This document shows, piece by piece, positions 52,530 to 61,455 of a stretch of DNA of 64,000 nt. This stretch comes from Phycisphaerae bacterium (lineage in GTDB: Bacteria; Planctomycetota; Phycisphaerae; Phycisphaerales; UBA1924), in NCBI GenBank assembly GCA_016794925.1, contig JAEUIW010000015.1:2221-66220 (forward strand), written 5' to 3'. The translations under genes were made by a program, and so were the position numbers. A model generated the notes under the pieces. That model was not told the origin of the DNA and searched no databases. It saw only the letters and a program-made list of their open reading frames with translations. Position 1 is the stretch's first letter. Every line of letters starts with the position of its first letter.

Positions 52530-53366
52530 GTGAGCGGGCCCCGGATCGACCTGCTGGCGCTGGACCTCGACGGCACGCTGCTCGCGTCGGACAAGACCGT
52601 CTCCGAGCGGAACGCGCGAGCGCTTCGGCGGGTCGCGTCCGATGGCGTCGCGGTGGTGCTGGTGACGGCCCGTCCGCCCCGCTCGGTGCGGGCGCTCCTG
52701 CGACGGCTGGCGCTCGGCCCCGGGCACGCCGTGACGATCAACTACAACGGCGCGCTCACCTGGGACGCGGATCGAGAGGAGCCCATCGAGCACGTGCCGC
52801 TGCCCGCGGACGTGGTGCGGGACGCGTCGAGATTGGCGCGTCGGCTGGACCCGGGGGTGGCCGTCAGCGTCGAGACCCTCGATCGCTGGCTGACCGATCG
52901 CGTGAGCGAGCAATGGCGCGTGGAGACGCAGAATCTGGGCGGACCCGATCACCTCGGGCCGCTCGAAGGATTCGTGGACCGGGACGCCACGAAGCTCATG
53001 CTCCTCCATGAACCGACCCGGCTCGGCCCCATCGCGGCGGCCGTGCGCGCCGAGCTGGAAGGGCCGGGCCGCTGCACGCTGGCGGTGTCGGATCATCATG
53101 TGCTGCAGGTGGTCGCGCCGGGCGTGGACAAGGGCGCGGCGCTCCGCCGATTCTGTGCGCGGGCGGGGATCCCGGCCCAGCGCGTGATGGCGATCGGGGA
53201 CGCCCCGAACGACGCCACGATGGTGCGCTGGGCCGGCGTGGGCGTGGCGGTCGGCAACGCTTGGGACGAGTTGAAACGCGAGGCGAGGCTCGTGCTCGAG
53301 CGGACCAACGATCAGGACGCCGTGGCCCACGCCGTCGACGAGATCCTGGGGCCGACGGGCGCGTGA
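52530..53366 (+). CDS. HAD-IIB (Cof-like) sugar- or nucleotide phosphatase
   Basis: The 278-residue hydrolase has the nucleophile motif [20 protein letters not shown] (DxDGT), motif [12 protein letters not shown], motif III Lys in [18 protein letters not shown], and motif [22 protein letters not shown]. The cap domain is the C2 type. Such enzymes dephosphorylate sugar phosphates or flavin-type nucleotides. The start is GTG at 52530, closely following yggS, so they are probably co-transcribed. Confidence 0.92.
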   Translation: MSGPRIDLLALDLDGTLLASDKTVSERNARALRRVASDGVAVVLVTARPPRSVRALLRRLALGPGHAVTINYNGALTWDADREEPIEHVPLPADVVRDASRLARRLDPGVAVSVETLDRWLTDRVSEQWRVETQNLGGPDHLGPLEGFVDRDATKLMLLHEPTRLGPIAAAVRAELEGPGRCTLAVSDHHVLQVVAPGVDKGAALRRFCARAGIPAQRVMAIGDAPNDATMVRWAGVGVAVGNAWDELKREARLVLERTNDQDAVAHAVDEILGPTGA

Positions 53367-53396
53367 GACGAACGGCGAAGGCTCATGCTCGGATCG

Positions 53397-53924
53397 TCAT
53401 TCGAGCGGCTTGCTCAGGATGAGCGAGCGGTAGTTGGTGTAGGGCCACTGCCACGTTTCGATGAGGGAGTAGCCCAGCCGTTCGTAGAACGCGCGGAGGT
53501 CGGCGTCGGGCTCGGCCATGGAGAGAGCCAGGCGAGTGGCGCCCAGCTCACGGGCGCGGGTCTCGAGCGCGCCGAGAAGGCGTCGGCCGACGCCGCGCCC
53601 CTGCATATCGGGATCAACCGCGAACTGCGAGAACGACGCGACGCCCGGGCGGCGGAAGTGCGGCGGACCGAGATCGGGCTCGTTCTCATTGAGGATGACG
53701 ACCCCAAGGACGCGGCCCCCGCACTCCGCCACGAAGGCCTCCCCGGAGTTCAGGCGCCGCTGCGTGGTCGCGTCGTCCTGCCTTCCCGCCAGCGGACGGA
53801 GACCCATCTCGATCTGCGGGGCGTACGCACGGTGGAGCAACGACGTGATCGCTCGCACCGGGTCGGTGGGCGAGAGCCGACGGATGGTGAGCGCGGCCAG
53901 ATCCGGCCTGTCCGGGGAACTCAT
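53397..53924 (-). CDS. GNAT-family N-acetyltransferase
   Basis: The 175-residue GNAT protein has SFSQFAVDPDMQGRGVGRRL with the acetyl-CoA-binding Q/RxxGxG loop, then LLGALETRARELGATRLALS and FYERLGYSLIETWQWPYTNY. Length is normal. Substrate is not predictable. It is convergent with the HAD gene, 30 bases apart, and starts divergent from the thioesterase. Confidence 0.88.
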   Translation of the reverse strand: MSSPDRPDLAALTIRRLSPTDPVRAITSLLHRAYAPQIEMGLRPLAGRQDDATTQRRLNSGEAFVAECGGRVLGVVILNENEPDLGPPHFRRPGVASFSQFAVDPDMQGRGVGRRLLGALETRARELGATRLALSMAEPDADLRAFYERLGYSLIETWQWPYTNYRSLILSKPLE

Positions 53925-53950
53925 GCGTCGAGACAGTAGACTCTTCGCCT

Positions 53951-54454
53951 ATGAACGAAGCCTCGCGGGAGTCGGGCGTGACGCCGTTGGCGGACCTGAC
54001 GGGCACGACCCGCCGCCCGCAACGAGAGGGGATCACCACCGTGCGCGTGCGATACTGCGAGTGCGACCCGATGGGCGTCGCGCACCACGCGTCCTACATC
54101 CCCTGGCTCGAGATCGGGCGGACCGAGCTCCTCAGGTCGTCCGGCGTGAGCTACGCAACGCTGGAGCGAGAGGGCACATTCCTGGTGGTGGTCCGGTTGG
54201 AATGCCGGTACCGCCGCCCGGCGTTCTACGACGATGTGGTCGCGGTGCACACCCGGGTGGCGCGCGCGGGACGGGTCAAGATCGAGCACGCGTACGAGAT
54301 CGTGCTGGCTGAGGATGGGGGGCGGTCGCCCCGTGGACCGGGGGCGGCGCCGCGGCGTTCGGGAACCGCGCTCATGGCGGCGACCAGCGTCCTGGGCTGC
54401 GTTGGCCCGGACGGATCGGTGCGCGAGCTTCCCGCGTGGCTGTCAGGGGAGTAA
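53951..54454 (+). CDS. 4-hydroxybenzoyl-CoA/YbgC-type acyl-CoA thioesterase
   Basis: The 167-residue hotdog-fold protein has VRVRYCECDPMGVAHHASYI, the catalytic Asp motif, followed by PWLEIGRTELLRSSGVSYAT and VVVRLECRYRRPAFYDDVVA. A 25-residue N-terminal extension precedes the fold. It hydrolyses acyl-CoA, probably short or aromatic. The C-terminal half has a Gly/Arg-rich insertion (RSPRGPGAAPRRSG). It is not part of an evident operon. Confidence 0.9.
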   Translation: MNEASRESGVTPLADLTGTTRRPQREGITTVRVRYCECDPMGVAHHASYIPWLEIGRTELLRSSGVSYATLEREGTFLVVVRLECRYRRPAFYDDVVAVHTRVARAGRVKIEHAYEIVLAEDGGRSPRGPGAAPRRSGTALMAATSVLGCVGPDGSVRELPAWLSGE

Positions 54455-54562
54455 CCTCCGCGCGGCAAGCCTCAGCCGCACGGCACGGGCCCCGGGGTGA
54501 AGGGCCGCGACGATCTATAGTGTTCAACCCTCCATCCCGCACCCGAACCGCGAGGCGCCCCG

Positions 54563-55855
54563 ATGCCTTTTACCCTGAAACCCCACGAACCCGGACTCGG
54601 AGTCGACGCCGAGTCCACCTCGTACCTCAGGTCGCACGTGGACACCGGCGAACGCTGGGTGCTCAACTTCGGACCCCAGCACCCCGCCACACACACCACC
54701 CTGCGGCTGGTGCTGGAGCTGGACGGCGAGCGTGTCGCCCGCTGCACACCCCACATCGGCTACCTGCACAGCGGCTTCGAGAAACTCGGCGAGCACCTCG
54801 ACTACAACCAGTACGTCACCATCGTCAGCCGCATGGACTACCTGTCCCCGATCGGCAACGACATCGCCTGGCATCACGCCGTCGAACGCCTGTTCGGAAT
54901 CGACATCACGCCCCGCTGCAAGGTCCTGCGGACCATCATGGCGGAACTGGCGCGGATCCAGAACCACCTTCTCTGCGTGGGCGCGGCGGGGCTGGACCTC
55001 GGGGCGTTCACCGCCTTCCTGTACGCGTTCAACCCGCGTGAGAAGATCTACGACATCTGCGACTTTGTCTCCGGCCAGCGGTTCCACCCCGACTGGACCC
55101 GCGTCGGGGGCCTGATGCAGGACCTGCCCGACGAAGAGAAATTCAAGTGGCTGGTCAAGGACTTCGTGAACCGTGATCTCGCCCAGGCGATCGAGGACTG
55201 CGAGAAGCTGCTCAACCGCAACCGCATCTTCATCGAGCGCACGGCCGGCATCGGGGTGATCTCGAAGGAGGACGCGATCGCGTGGTCCCTCTCGGGCCCG
55301 ATGGCGCGGGCCTCCGGCGTCGCCCGCGACGTGCGCAAGGACTATCCCTACCTCTGCTACGCCGACAACTGGGACGGGCAGGGCGCCCGGGCCGTCGAGT
55401 TCAAGGTGCCCGTCAGCGCCGACGGCGACGTCCGGGCCCGGTTCCTGGTGCGCGTCGAGGAGATGAAGCAGTCGATGTCGATCATCCGCCAGCTCATCGA
55501 TGCCATCCCCGGCGGGCCGATCGATTCCTTCGCCGACTCGAAGATGACCAAGCCGCCCAAGAGCGAGGTCTACGGCAGCATCGAGGGGCTCATCCAGCAC
55601 TTCGAGCTCATCATGAGCAACCGCGGCTGGAAGGCCCCCGTCGCCGAGTGCTATTCCGCGGTGGAGAGCGCGAACGGGGAACTCGGCTACTTCATCGTGG
55701 CCGACGGCGGTCCGCGACCCTGGCGCGTCAAGGTTCGCCCGCCCTGCTTCATCAACTACTCGGTGATGGCCAAGATCACCGAGGGGCACATGATGTCCGA
55801 CATCGTCGCGATTCTCGGGTCGATCAACGTGGTCGCCGCCGAACTCGATCGCTGA
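54563..55855 (+). CDS. nuoD: NADH-quinone oxidoreductase subunit D
   Basis: NuoD (49-kDa subunit) forms the quinone site of complex I. The 430-residue protein has the family's NFGPQHPATHTTLRLVLELD, HIGYLHSGFEKLGEHLDYNQ, YVTIVSRMDYLSPIGND, FTAFLYAFNPREKIYDICDF, and the C-terminal INYSVMAKITEGHMMSDIVA followed by GSINVVAAELDR. It is a separate D subunit, not a CD fusion. A TATAGT at 54516-54521 could be its -10, with no clear -35. It is not flanked by other nuo genes here; nuoE lies 10.5 kb upstream on the other strand. Confidence 0.95.
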   Translation: MPFTLKPHEPGLGVDAESTSYLRSHVDTGERWVLNFGPQHPATHTTLRLVLELDGERVARCTPHIGYLHSGFEKLGEHLDYNQYVTIVSRMDYLSPIGNDIAWHHAVERLFGIDITPRCKVLRTIMAELARIQNHLLCVGAAGLDLGAFTAFLYAFNPREKIYDICDFVSGQRFHPDWTRVGGLMQDLPDEEKFKWLVKDFVNRDLAQAIEDCEKLLNRNRIFIERTAGIGVISKEDAIAWSLSGPMARASGVARDVRKDYPYLCYADNWDGQGARAVEFKVPVSADGDVRARFLVRVEEMKQSMSIIRQLIDAIPGGPIDSFADSKMTKPPKSEVYGSIEGLIQHFELIMSNRGWKAPVAECYSAVESANGELGYFIVADGGPRPWRVKVRPPCFINYSVMAKITEGHMMSDIVAILGSINVVAAELDR

Positions 55856-56081
55856 TCCTGGAAGTTCCGGCCCGGGAAGCCGGTTTTCCCGCGCTGTTCG
55901 CACCAACACATCGCAAACAGCCGCCCTCCTGACGTACAACCGTGCAATAGACCATCGACCCGGCGTCATTTTCCGTGTAGCCTGAGCGGACCGCCCGAGC
56001 GGTCCGTTCCCGCGCCCGCGCGCCGCCGATGCCCGCGGGGTCAGATGCCGAATCACGCGAGCCCGCCAAAGGAGGAAGCAG
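55856..56081. other. Intergenic region with perfect 8-bp hairpin
   Basis: Within these 226 bases CGGACCGC (55987-55994) pairs with GCGGTCCG (55999-56006) around CCGA. It may end nuoD transcripts (no T-tract follows) or lie in the leader of the downstream beta-helix gene, whose ribosome site (GGAGGAAG) is at 56070-56077. No gene is seen. Confidence 0.45.
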
Positions 56082-57971
56082 ATGAACCTGCGAACGTCGG
56101 TCGCGACCGCCCTGGTGTTGACCGCCTGCCGCGCGGCCTCGGCCCAGTACACGGTCAACGTGCCGTACGACGCGCCGGATTTCAACCTGTTCGACGGCGT
56201 GTGCGACGCCGACGCCGCCACGCCGGGCCCGCAGGTGACCCTCCGCGCCGCGATCCAGAACATCAATCTCTCGTTGCCCGGAGCCTACACGATCACGCTC
56301 CCCGCCGGCACCTATCCGCTGTCGGTCGCGGGCTCGGGCGAGGACTTCGCGGCCACGGGCGACCTTGACGTGCGCCGCGATCTCACCATCACCGGCGCGG
56401 GAAGCCCGGTCACCACCGTGGACGGGGCGCTGCTGGGCGACCGCGTGTTCCATTGCCACTCCGGCGTGCGCCTCACGCTCCGGCGCCTGCGGGTGTACGG
56501 CGGCTCCGCCGCCGGAGCGGTCGGCGGAGGCGGCGTCCTGCAGGGCGCGGGACCGCTCTTCATCGAATCCTGCACCTTCGAGCGGAACAGCGCCGCGGGA
56601 TCCGCGACGGCTCACGGGGGCGGTGTGAACGCCGACGGCGACGTGTTCGTCTCGGGCAACTCGCTCTCCCAGGAGAACTCCGCCTCCGGCCATGGCGGGG
56701 GCTACTACACCACCGGTCATCTTGAGATCACCGGGGGTGATGTTTCGGTCTGCACCAGCGATCGCCGCGGCGGGGGGATCTACTCCGCCGGCACCGCCCG
56801 TATCGACGGCGTGTTCTTCGTGGGCAACTCGGCCCAGTTGCAGGGCGGCGCACTAGCGCACACCGACCTGCTGACGGGTGGCGGGAACATCGCGTCGCTC
56901 CAGACCTGCCTGGTGCAGGGCAACGGGTCCTTCGGCTCGGGCGGCGGCGTGTACAACTCCGCGACGATGAACGTCACGGACACGGTGTTCCTCAACAACG
57001 TCGGCCCCGGATCGGGCGCCGGCCTCGACAACCGCGGCATCCTGACGGTCGCGCGCACCACGTTCGACGACAACCGCGCGAACACGGCGGGGGGCGGGCT
57101 CGTCAACGAGGCCAACGCCACCGCGACCCTCGAGGACACCACGTTCGTGCGCAACGTGGCCGGCACCACCGGCGGCGGGATCTCCAACTCCGGCTCACTC
57201 AGCGCCAAACGAACACTGATCTGGCTCAACCGCGCCGACAGTTCGCTTCAGGGCGGAGGCGGGCTGTACAACCTCGTGGGCTCCGCCGCGCTGACCAACT
57301 GCACCATCACCGGCAACACTGCCACCGCGGGCGCGGGCGGGGGCATCCTCAACCCGATGGGATCCGTGAGCCTGTCCTGGTGCACGGTCGCGTTCAACGC
57401 CGCGCCCAACAACCCCTTCGCCGGGCACTCGATCTTCAACGGGGGGACGGGCCCGGCCGCATTCCAACTCACGCACACGATCCTCTTCTCGACCGCATCC
57501 CCCGGCTGCGCAGGACCCGACCCGATCTTGACAGCCGACTTCAACATCGATGGGGACGGCACCGCCAACCTGCTCGCCCCGCACGACCAATCCGGCACCG
57601 TCGCGGCCCCGCTCTTCCCGGGGATCGAACCACCACTCCCCAACGGCGGGTTCAACGAAACCATGGCGCTCATGCCGCTCTCCCCCGCGCTGGGCCGCGG
57701 GTCGTCCGGCCCGCTGATCGACCTCGCGGGGAACATCGTGGCCGAAGATCAGCGCGGGTTCCCAAGACCCATCGGCCGCAGCGACATCGGAGCGTTCGAG
57801 GCCCGCTGCCGAGCCGACTACAACGGCGACACCAGCGTCGACGACTTCGACTACTTCGACTTCCTCAACGACTTCTTCTCGATGGCGGCCGCCGCGGACT
57901 ACAACGGTGATACCAGCGTCGACGACTTCGATTACTTTGATTTCCTGAATGACTTCTTCTGGGGCTGCTGA
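56082..57971 (+). CDS. Secreted right-handed beta-helix protein with GC-type dockerin
   Basis: The 629-residue protein has a signal peptide (NLRTSVATALVLTACRAASA), a CSLREAI-like lead (TLRAAIQNINLSLPGAYTIT), and then many Gly/Asn-rich repeats of about 20-25 residues such as FIESCTFERNSAAGSATAHG and LEDTTFVRNVAGTTGGGISN, the pattern of parallel beta-helix/pectate-lyase-like or polymorphic outer-membrane repeats. From residue 579 two dockerin-like repeats (DYNGDTSVDDFDYFDFLNDF) end in WGC. No catalytic residues are recognised. GGAGGAAG precedes the ATG. Likely a surface-anchored adhesin or polysaccharide-binding protein. Confidence 0.87.
   Translation: MNLRTSVATALVLTACRAASAQYTVNVPYDAPDFNLFDGVCDADAATPGPQVTLRAAIQNINLSLPGAYTITLPAGTYPLSVAGSGEDFAATGDLDVRRDLTITGAGSPVTTVDGALLGDRVFHCHSGVRLTLRRLRVYGGSAAGAVGGGGVLQGAGPLFIESCTFERNSAAGSATAHGGGVNADGDVFVSGNSLSQENSASGHGGGYYTTGHLEITGGDVSVCTSDRRGGGIYSAGTARIDGVFFVGNSAQLQGGALAHTDLLTGGGNIASLQTCLVQGNGSFGSGGGVYNSATMNVTDTVFLNNVGPGSGAGLDNRGILTVARTTFDDNRANTAGGGLVNEANATATLEDTTFVRNVAGTTGGGISNSGSLSAKRTLIWLNRADSSLQGGGGLYNLVGSAALTNCTITGNTATAGAGGGILNPMGSVSLSWCTVAFNAAPNNPFAGHSIFNGGTGPAAFQLTHTILFSTASPGCAGPDPILTADFNIDGDGTANLLAPHDQSGTVAAPLFPGIEPPLPNGGFNETMALMPLSPALGRGSSGPLIDLAGNIVAEDQRGFPRPIGRSDIGAFEARCRADYNGDTSVDDFDYFDFLNDFFSMAAAADYNGDTSVDDFDYFDFLNDFFWGC
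57816..57968 (+). repeat. Paired GC-type dockerin repeats, beta-helix protein
   Basis: The two units begin at 57816 and 57897, again 81 bases apart, encoding DYNGDTSVDDFDYFDFLNDF twice, followed by FFWGC. The DNA of the two copies differs at several wobble positions, unlike the near-identical pair in the metallopeptidase. Confidence 0.85.
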
Positions 57972-58087
57972 TCGAGATCGCCCTCAAAGGACCGAAATCA
58001 AGGAGCCGCCGGGGTCGGAACACACCTTCCGTGCCCGGTTCTCCACCGATCGCTGGCCTTCCCGGCCCGCTGAGGTAGTGTGTGCAT

Positions 58088-60655
58088 ATGCCCGCGATCG
58101 CCCTGGCCTGGACCGTCGCAGCCGCCGCGCTCTCCCCACCCCCGGATCTGCCCGGGCCGTTCCACGTCGGGCACCGCGCGCTGGTGGTGGTCGACGTGTC
58201 GCGCGGGCGATCGATCCCCGTCGATGCGTGGTACCCCGTGGACGCGGCCGACGCCCAGGGCGCCCGCGCGTCGTACACCGACGCGGCCTTCGGACCCGAG
58301 GCCGCGTTCGAGTCGGCCGTGGCGTACGCCGATGTCGTCGCGTCGGCGGCGGGCCCGTTCCCGCTGGTCGTCTTCTCGCACGGGTCGCCGAACCCGGGCT
58401 ACCCGTGCGCGGTGCTGTTCTACGCCGCGACCCTCGAGCACCTCGCGTCGCACGGGTTCGTGATCTTCGCGCCGACGCACCCGGGAGATTCGGCCCCGGA
58501 CCTGTACGCGGGCACGCTGATGGCGATCCACGATGCCCTGCGCGCCCGCCCGCGTGACGTGTCCTTCGTCATCGACCGCGCGCTGACGATGAACGCCGAT
58601 CCGCAGGCCCCGTTCTTCGAACGGATCGACCCCGCGCGCATCGGCGTCAGCGGGCATTCCTTCGGCGGCTTCACCTCGTTGGCCGTGGCCAGCGGCTACG
58701 AGGATTACGCCGCGGACTCGCGCGTGCGCGCCGTCCTCCCCTGCGGCCCGAGCTCCGACCTGCTCGAAGCACGCAAGCTCAGTTCCCTGACCGTGCCCAC
58801 GCTGCTCCTCGACGGCCTCGGAGCCCTGGCCGTGCAAGGGCGCACATGGAGCCTGCTCCAGGCCGATCCCGGCCACCTCGCCCTGGTCCGCGACGCCAAT
58901 CACTTCTCCTTCCTCGCGTCATTCTGCTCGTTCTACGAGACCCTCGAATCCCGCGGCGGGCCCCAGTGGCTGCTCGACGATCTGGCCGGCCAACGCGACG
59001 CCGTCTGCCTGGGCGCGGGCGTGATCCCCATCGAGCAGTGCACGCGCCTGACCAACCTTTACACCACCGCGTTCTTCAAGCGGCACCTGTTGGGCGACAC
59101 GTCATATGACATCTTTCTCACCCAGGCGTACGCCGCCGCCAACGAACCCAGCGTGGTGTACGCCACACGGGCCCAGCCGGACCTCAACGGCAACGGCGTG
59201 CCGGATCCCGCCGACATCGCCTCGGGCTCGAGCCCCGACGCCGACCAGGACGGCGTGCCCGACGAATGCCGCGCCGAGGTGCTGTTCGTGAACGCCGCGG
59301 CTACGGGCGCCAACACCGGGCTCGCATGGACCGACGCGTTCCGCGACCTTCAGGATGCCCTCCGCGTCGCCGAGTCTTCGCCGCTGCACGCCGCGTCGGA
59401 AATCCGCGTCGCTGGCGGCGTATATCGGCCCGACCAGGGCACCCTCGACCGCGACCGGTCGTTCTTCGTCCCCGCCCGCGTCGCCGTGCTCGGCGGCTAC
59501 GTCGGAGATGAGGCGCACCCGGACGAACGCGACCCGGTCGCGCACCCCACGGTGCTGACCGGTGATCTGCTCGGCGACGACGGCCCCGCGTTCGCGCGTC
59601 GGTCCGACAACGCGCGGCACGTCGTCCGTGCACAAGCACTCGACGGCGGCACGGTGCTGGACGGGTTCGTCATCCGCGCGGGCGAATCGGACGGCGGCGA
59701 CGGCCAGCCCGACGGGGGCGGGCTGCTCGTCCGCTTCGGGGCCCACGCAACCATCACGCGCTGCACGATCGAAGACTGCCGCGCCGCGGGGCGAGGCGGC
59801 GGCGTGTTCACGGGATACTGGTCGAGCCCGATGCTGGACCGCATCGTCGTGCGCGGAAATCGCGGCCTCGATGGCGGGGGGATGGTGCTGCAGGACTTCG
59901 ATTCGCACGCCCGGGTCACCAACGGGCTCTTCACCGACAACGCGGCCGCGGGCGCCGCGCCGGACGGCGCGGGCGGAGGCGTGCTCACCTCCTGGTCCGC
60001 GGAGCCGGAGTTTCTCAATTGTGCGTTCCACGACAACCACGCGTCCGTCGTCGGCGGCGCCGCGGCGGCGTCGCTGCTCGGCGCACCCCGATTCATCAAC
60101 ACCATCATGTGGGGCAACGACGCTCCCCTCGGACCGCAAATCGGAGCGGCGCACGACCCGTCCTTCGATGCGCCCGTGACGTTCTCGGCGCGGCACGCCA
60201 TCCTCGAAGGCGGGCCCGGCGCGGTCTTCATCGAACCGGGTGACGCGCTCGTGCTCGGGCCGAACGTGCTGACCACCGATCCGCGCTGGGCCGACGCCGC
60301 GGGCTCCGACTTCACGCTCCAGCCCGGTTCGCCCGCGATCGATGCCGGCGACTCGCTCGCGCTCCCGTCCGGCCTGACGCTCGACCTTGCCGGCTCCCCC
60401 CGCCGCGCGGACGACCCCGACGTCGCCGACACCGGGACCGGGTGGCCCCCGATCGACATCGGCCCGCTGGAACTCGCGTCCGCGTCCGGTTGCCCCGCTG
60501 ATTTCAACGGCGACACCAGCGTCGACGACTTCGACTACTTTGATTTCCTCAACGCCTTTTCCCTGAGCCAAGCCGAGGGGGACATCAACGGCGATACCAG
60601 CGTCGATGACTTCGATTATTTCGATTTCCTTAGCGCATTCTTCGGCGGGTGCTGA
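58088..60655 (+). CDS. Secreted alpha/beta hydrolase fused to beta-helix and GC-type dockerin
   Basis: The 855-residue protein joins three parts. Residues 20-340 are a PAF-acetylhydrolase-like alpha/beta hydrolase: FPLVVFSHGSPNPGYPCAVL (oxyanion), GVSGHSFGGFTSLAV with nucleophile Ser191, and a later DANHFSFL His. Residues about 365-395 hold a calcium-type linker (DLNGNGVPDPADIA, DADQDGVPDECR). Residues 400-790 are a Gly-rich beta-helix with DGFVIRAGESDGGDGQPDGG. From 805 two dockerin-like repeats end in GGC. The signal is MPAIALAWTVAAAALSPPP. A GTG two codons earlier is an alternative start. It probably acts on an extracellular ester or polymer. Confidence 0.87.
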   Translation: MPAIALAWTVAAAALSPPPDLPGPFHVGHRALVVVDVSRGRSIPVDAWYPVDAADAQGARASYTDAAFGPEAAFESAVAYADVVASAAGPFPLVVFSHGSPNPGYPCAVLFYAATLEHLASHGFVIFAPTHPGDSAPDLYAGTLMAIHDALRARPRDVSFVIDRALTMNADPQAPFFERIDPARIGVSGHSFGGFTSLAVASGYEDYAADSRVRAVLPCGPSSDLLEARKLSSLTVPTLLLDGLGALAVQGRTWSLLQADPGHLALVRDANHFSFLASFCSFYETLESRGGPQWLLDDLAGQRDAVCLGAGVIPIEQCTRLTNLYTTAFFKRHLLGDTSYDIFLTQAYAAANEPSVVYATRAQPDLNGNGVPDPADIASGSSPDADQDGVPDECRAEVLFVNAAATGANTGLAWTDAFRDLQDALRVAESSPLHAASEIRVAGGVYRPDQGTLDRDRSFFVPARVAVLGGYVGDEAHPDERDPVAHPTVLTGDLLGDDGPAFARRSDNARHVVRAQALDGGTVLDGFVIRAGESDGGDGQPDGGGLLVRFGAHATITRCTIEDCRAAGRGGGVFTGYWSSPMLDRIVVRGNRGLDGGGMVLQDFDSHARVTNGLFTDNAAAGAAPDGAGGGVLTSWSAEPEFLNCAFHDNHASVVGGAAAASLLGAPRFINTIMWGNDAPLGPQIGAAHDPSFDAPVTFSARHAILEGGPGAVFIEPGDALVLGPNVLTTDPRWADAAGSDFTLQPGSPAIDAGDSLALPSGLTLDLAGSPRRADDPDVADTGTGWPPIDIGPLELASASGCPADFNGDTSVDDFDYFDFLNAFSLSQAEGDINGDTSVDDFDYFDFLSAFFGGC
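60500..60652 (+). repeat. Paired GC-type dockerin repeats, hydrolase fusion
   Basis: Units start at 60500 and 60581, also 81 bases apart, encoding DFNGDTSVDDFDYFDFLNAF and DINGDTSVDDFDYFDFLSAF, followed by FGGC. This pair is the most diverged of the three in the window, in both protein and DNA, but the spacing is identical. Confidence 0.82.
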
Positions 60656-60668
60656 CCAGCAGGCTCGG

Positions 60669-61166
60669 TTACATCGCCTCGGCGGCCCGCATGCCTTTGT
60701 GGAACGTCGTGTAGACGAACACCGGGATCGTGAGCGACCCCAGATGCTGCCGGATCAGCGGCTGCACCGCCTCCCAGGCCATCCCGCCCACGCCCGTGCA
60801 CAGGCGCGGCAAGGCCAGGCTTTGTACCTTCTCTCGTTCGGCCCACGCGTGCAGATCCCGCAGCGCATGGTTGACGAAATTCGCGTGCGCGGGACCGGGC
60901 CTGGCGCCGTGCTCGTACCCGCCCTCCTGCGTCAGCAACGCCACGATCCGGATGGGCCCGTGCTCGCCCACCCCCGACCATGCCCAGATCGACCCCGCCT
61001 TCGCATGGTTGGTCTGGCAGTAGTGCCGGAAGTCCTTGTACATCGCCGGCCACCGCTCACGCAGCGCCAGCGCCAGACCGCTGTGAAACGGATCGTTCGG
61101 GGCCACGCCGTGGGCGATGGCTTGAGCGGACGAGAGCAGAATGTCACCGGTGACTTCGTGGATCAT
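60669..61166 (-). CDS. Macrodomain protein (ADP-ribose binding)
   Basis: The 165-residue protein is a single macrodomain: IHEVTGDILLSSAQAIAHGV at the ADP-ribose-binding N-terminus, ALALRERWPAMYKDFRHYCQ, and ALPRLCTGVGGMAWEAVQPL, the Gly-rich phosphate loop of the ALC1/TARG1/DarG-like group. It would remove or bind ADP-ribose on proteins or nucleic acid. No DarT-like toxin gene is beside it, so a toxin-antitoxin role is not supported. A promoter with an intervening perfect inverted repeat lies just upstream. Confidence 0.82.
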   Translation of the reverse strand: MIHEVTGDILLSSAQAIAHGVAPNDPFHSGLALALRERWPAMYKDFRHYCQTNHAKAGSIWAWSGVGEHGPIRIVALLTQEGGYEHGARPGPAHANFVNHALRDLHAWAEREKVQSLALPRLCTGVGGMAWEAVQPLIRQHLGSLTIPVFVYTTFHKGMRAAEAM

Positions 61167-61199
61167 GGCTCACCCCTAAATAATGGACAATACTATCTG

Positions 61200-61227
61200 A
61201 TTATAGCTCGGGCCGATGCCCGAGCAA
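61200..61227 (-). promoter_or_regulatory. Macrodomain-gene promoter with palindrome in spacer
   Basis: On the minus strand TTGCTC (61227-61222) and TATAAT (61205-61200) flank a 16-base spacer. A perfect inverted repeat GCTCGGGC-CGAT-GCCCGAGC (61206-61225) fills the spacer and part of the -35, so a dimeric protein bound there would occlude polymerase. The transcript would start near 61193, 27 bases before the ATG. Confidence 0.6.
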
Positions 61228-61455
61228 GACACCGCCCGCTGGGAGTCGCGGCGCGCGCATTCCGGCGCGCGACGCGCCGCTCGCGCGCCCGAACCGTTCG
61301 TCACGAGACGACGCCCCCGCGGTTTCTCGTTTGTGCGCGACCTCGACCGAAATCGGCCCGCGAGACGTCCCAAATACCCTCGGCGCACGGGTGACGGTGT
61401 GCTATCTTGTCGTTCGCTGCTGCAGGTTTGATCCAGGTGTGTCCCGGAGGGAGCT

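Noticed and set aside
60669-61166. DarT/DarG-type toxin-antitoxin system
   Set aside because: Only the macrodomain is present. No DarT-like ADP-ribosyltransferase gene lies on either side.
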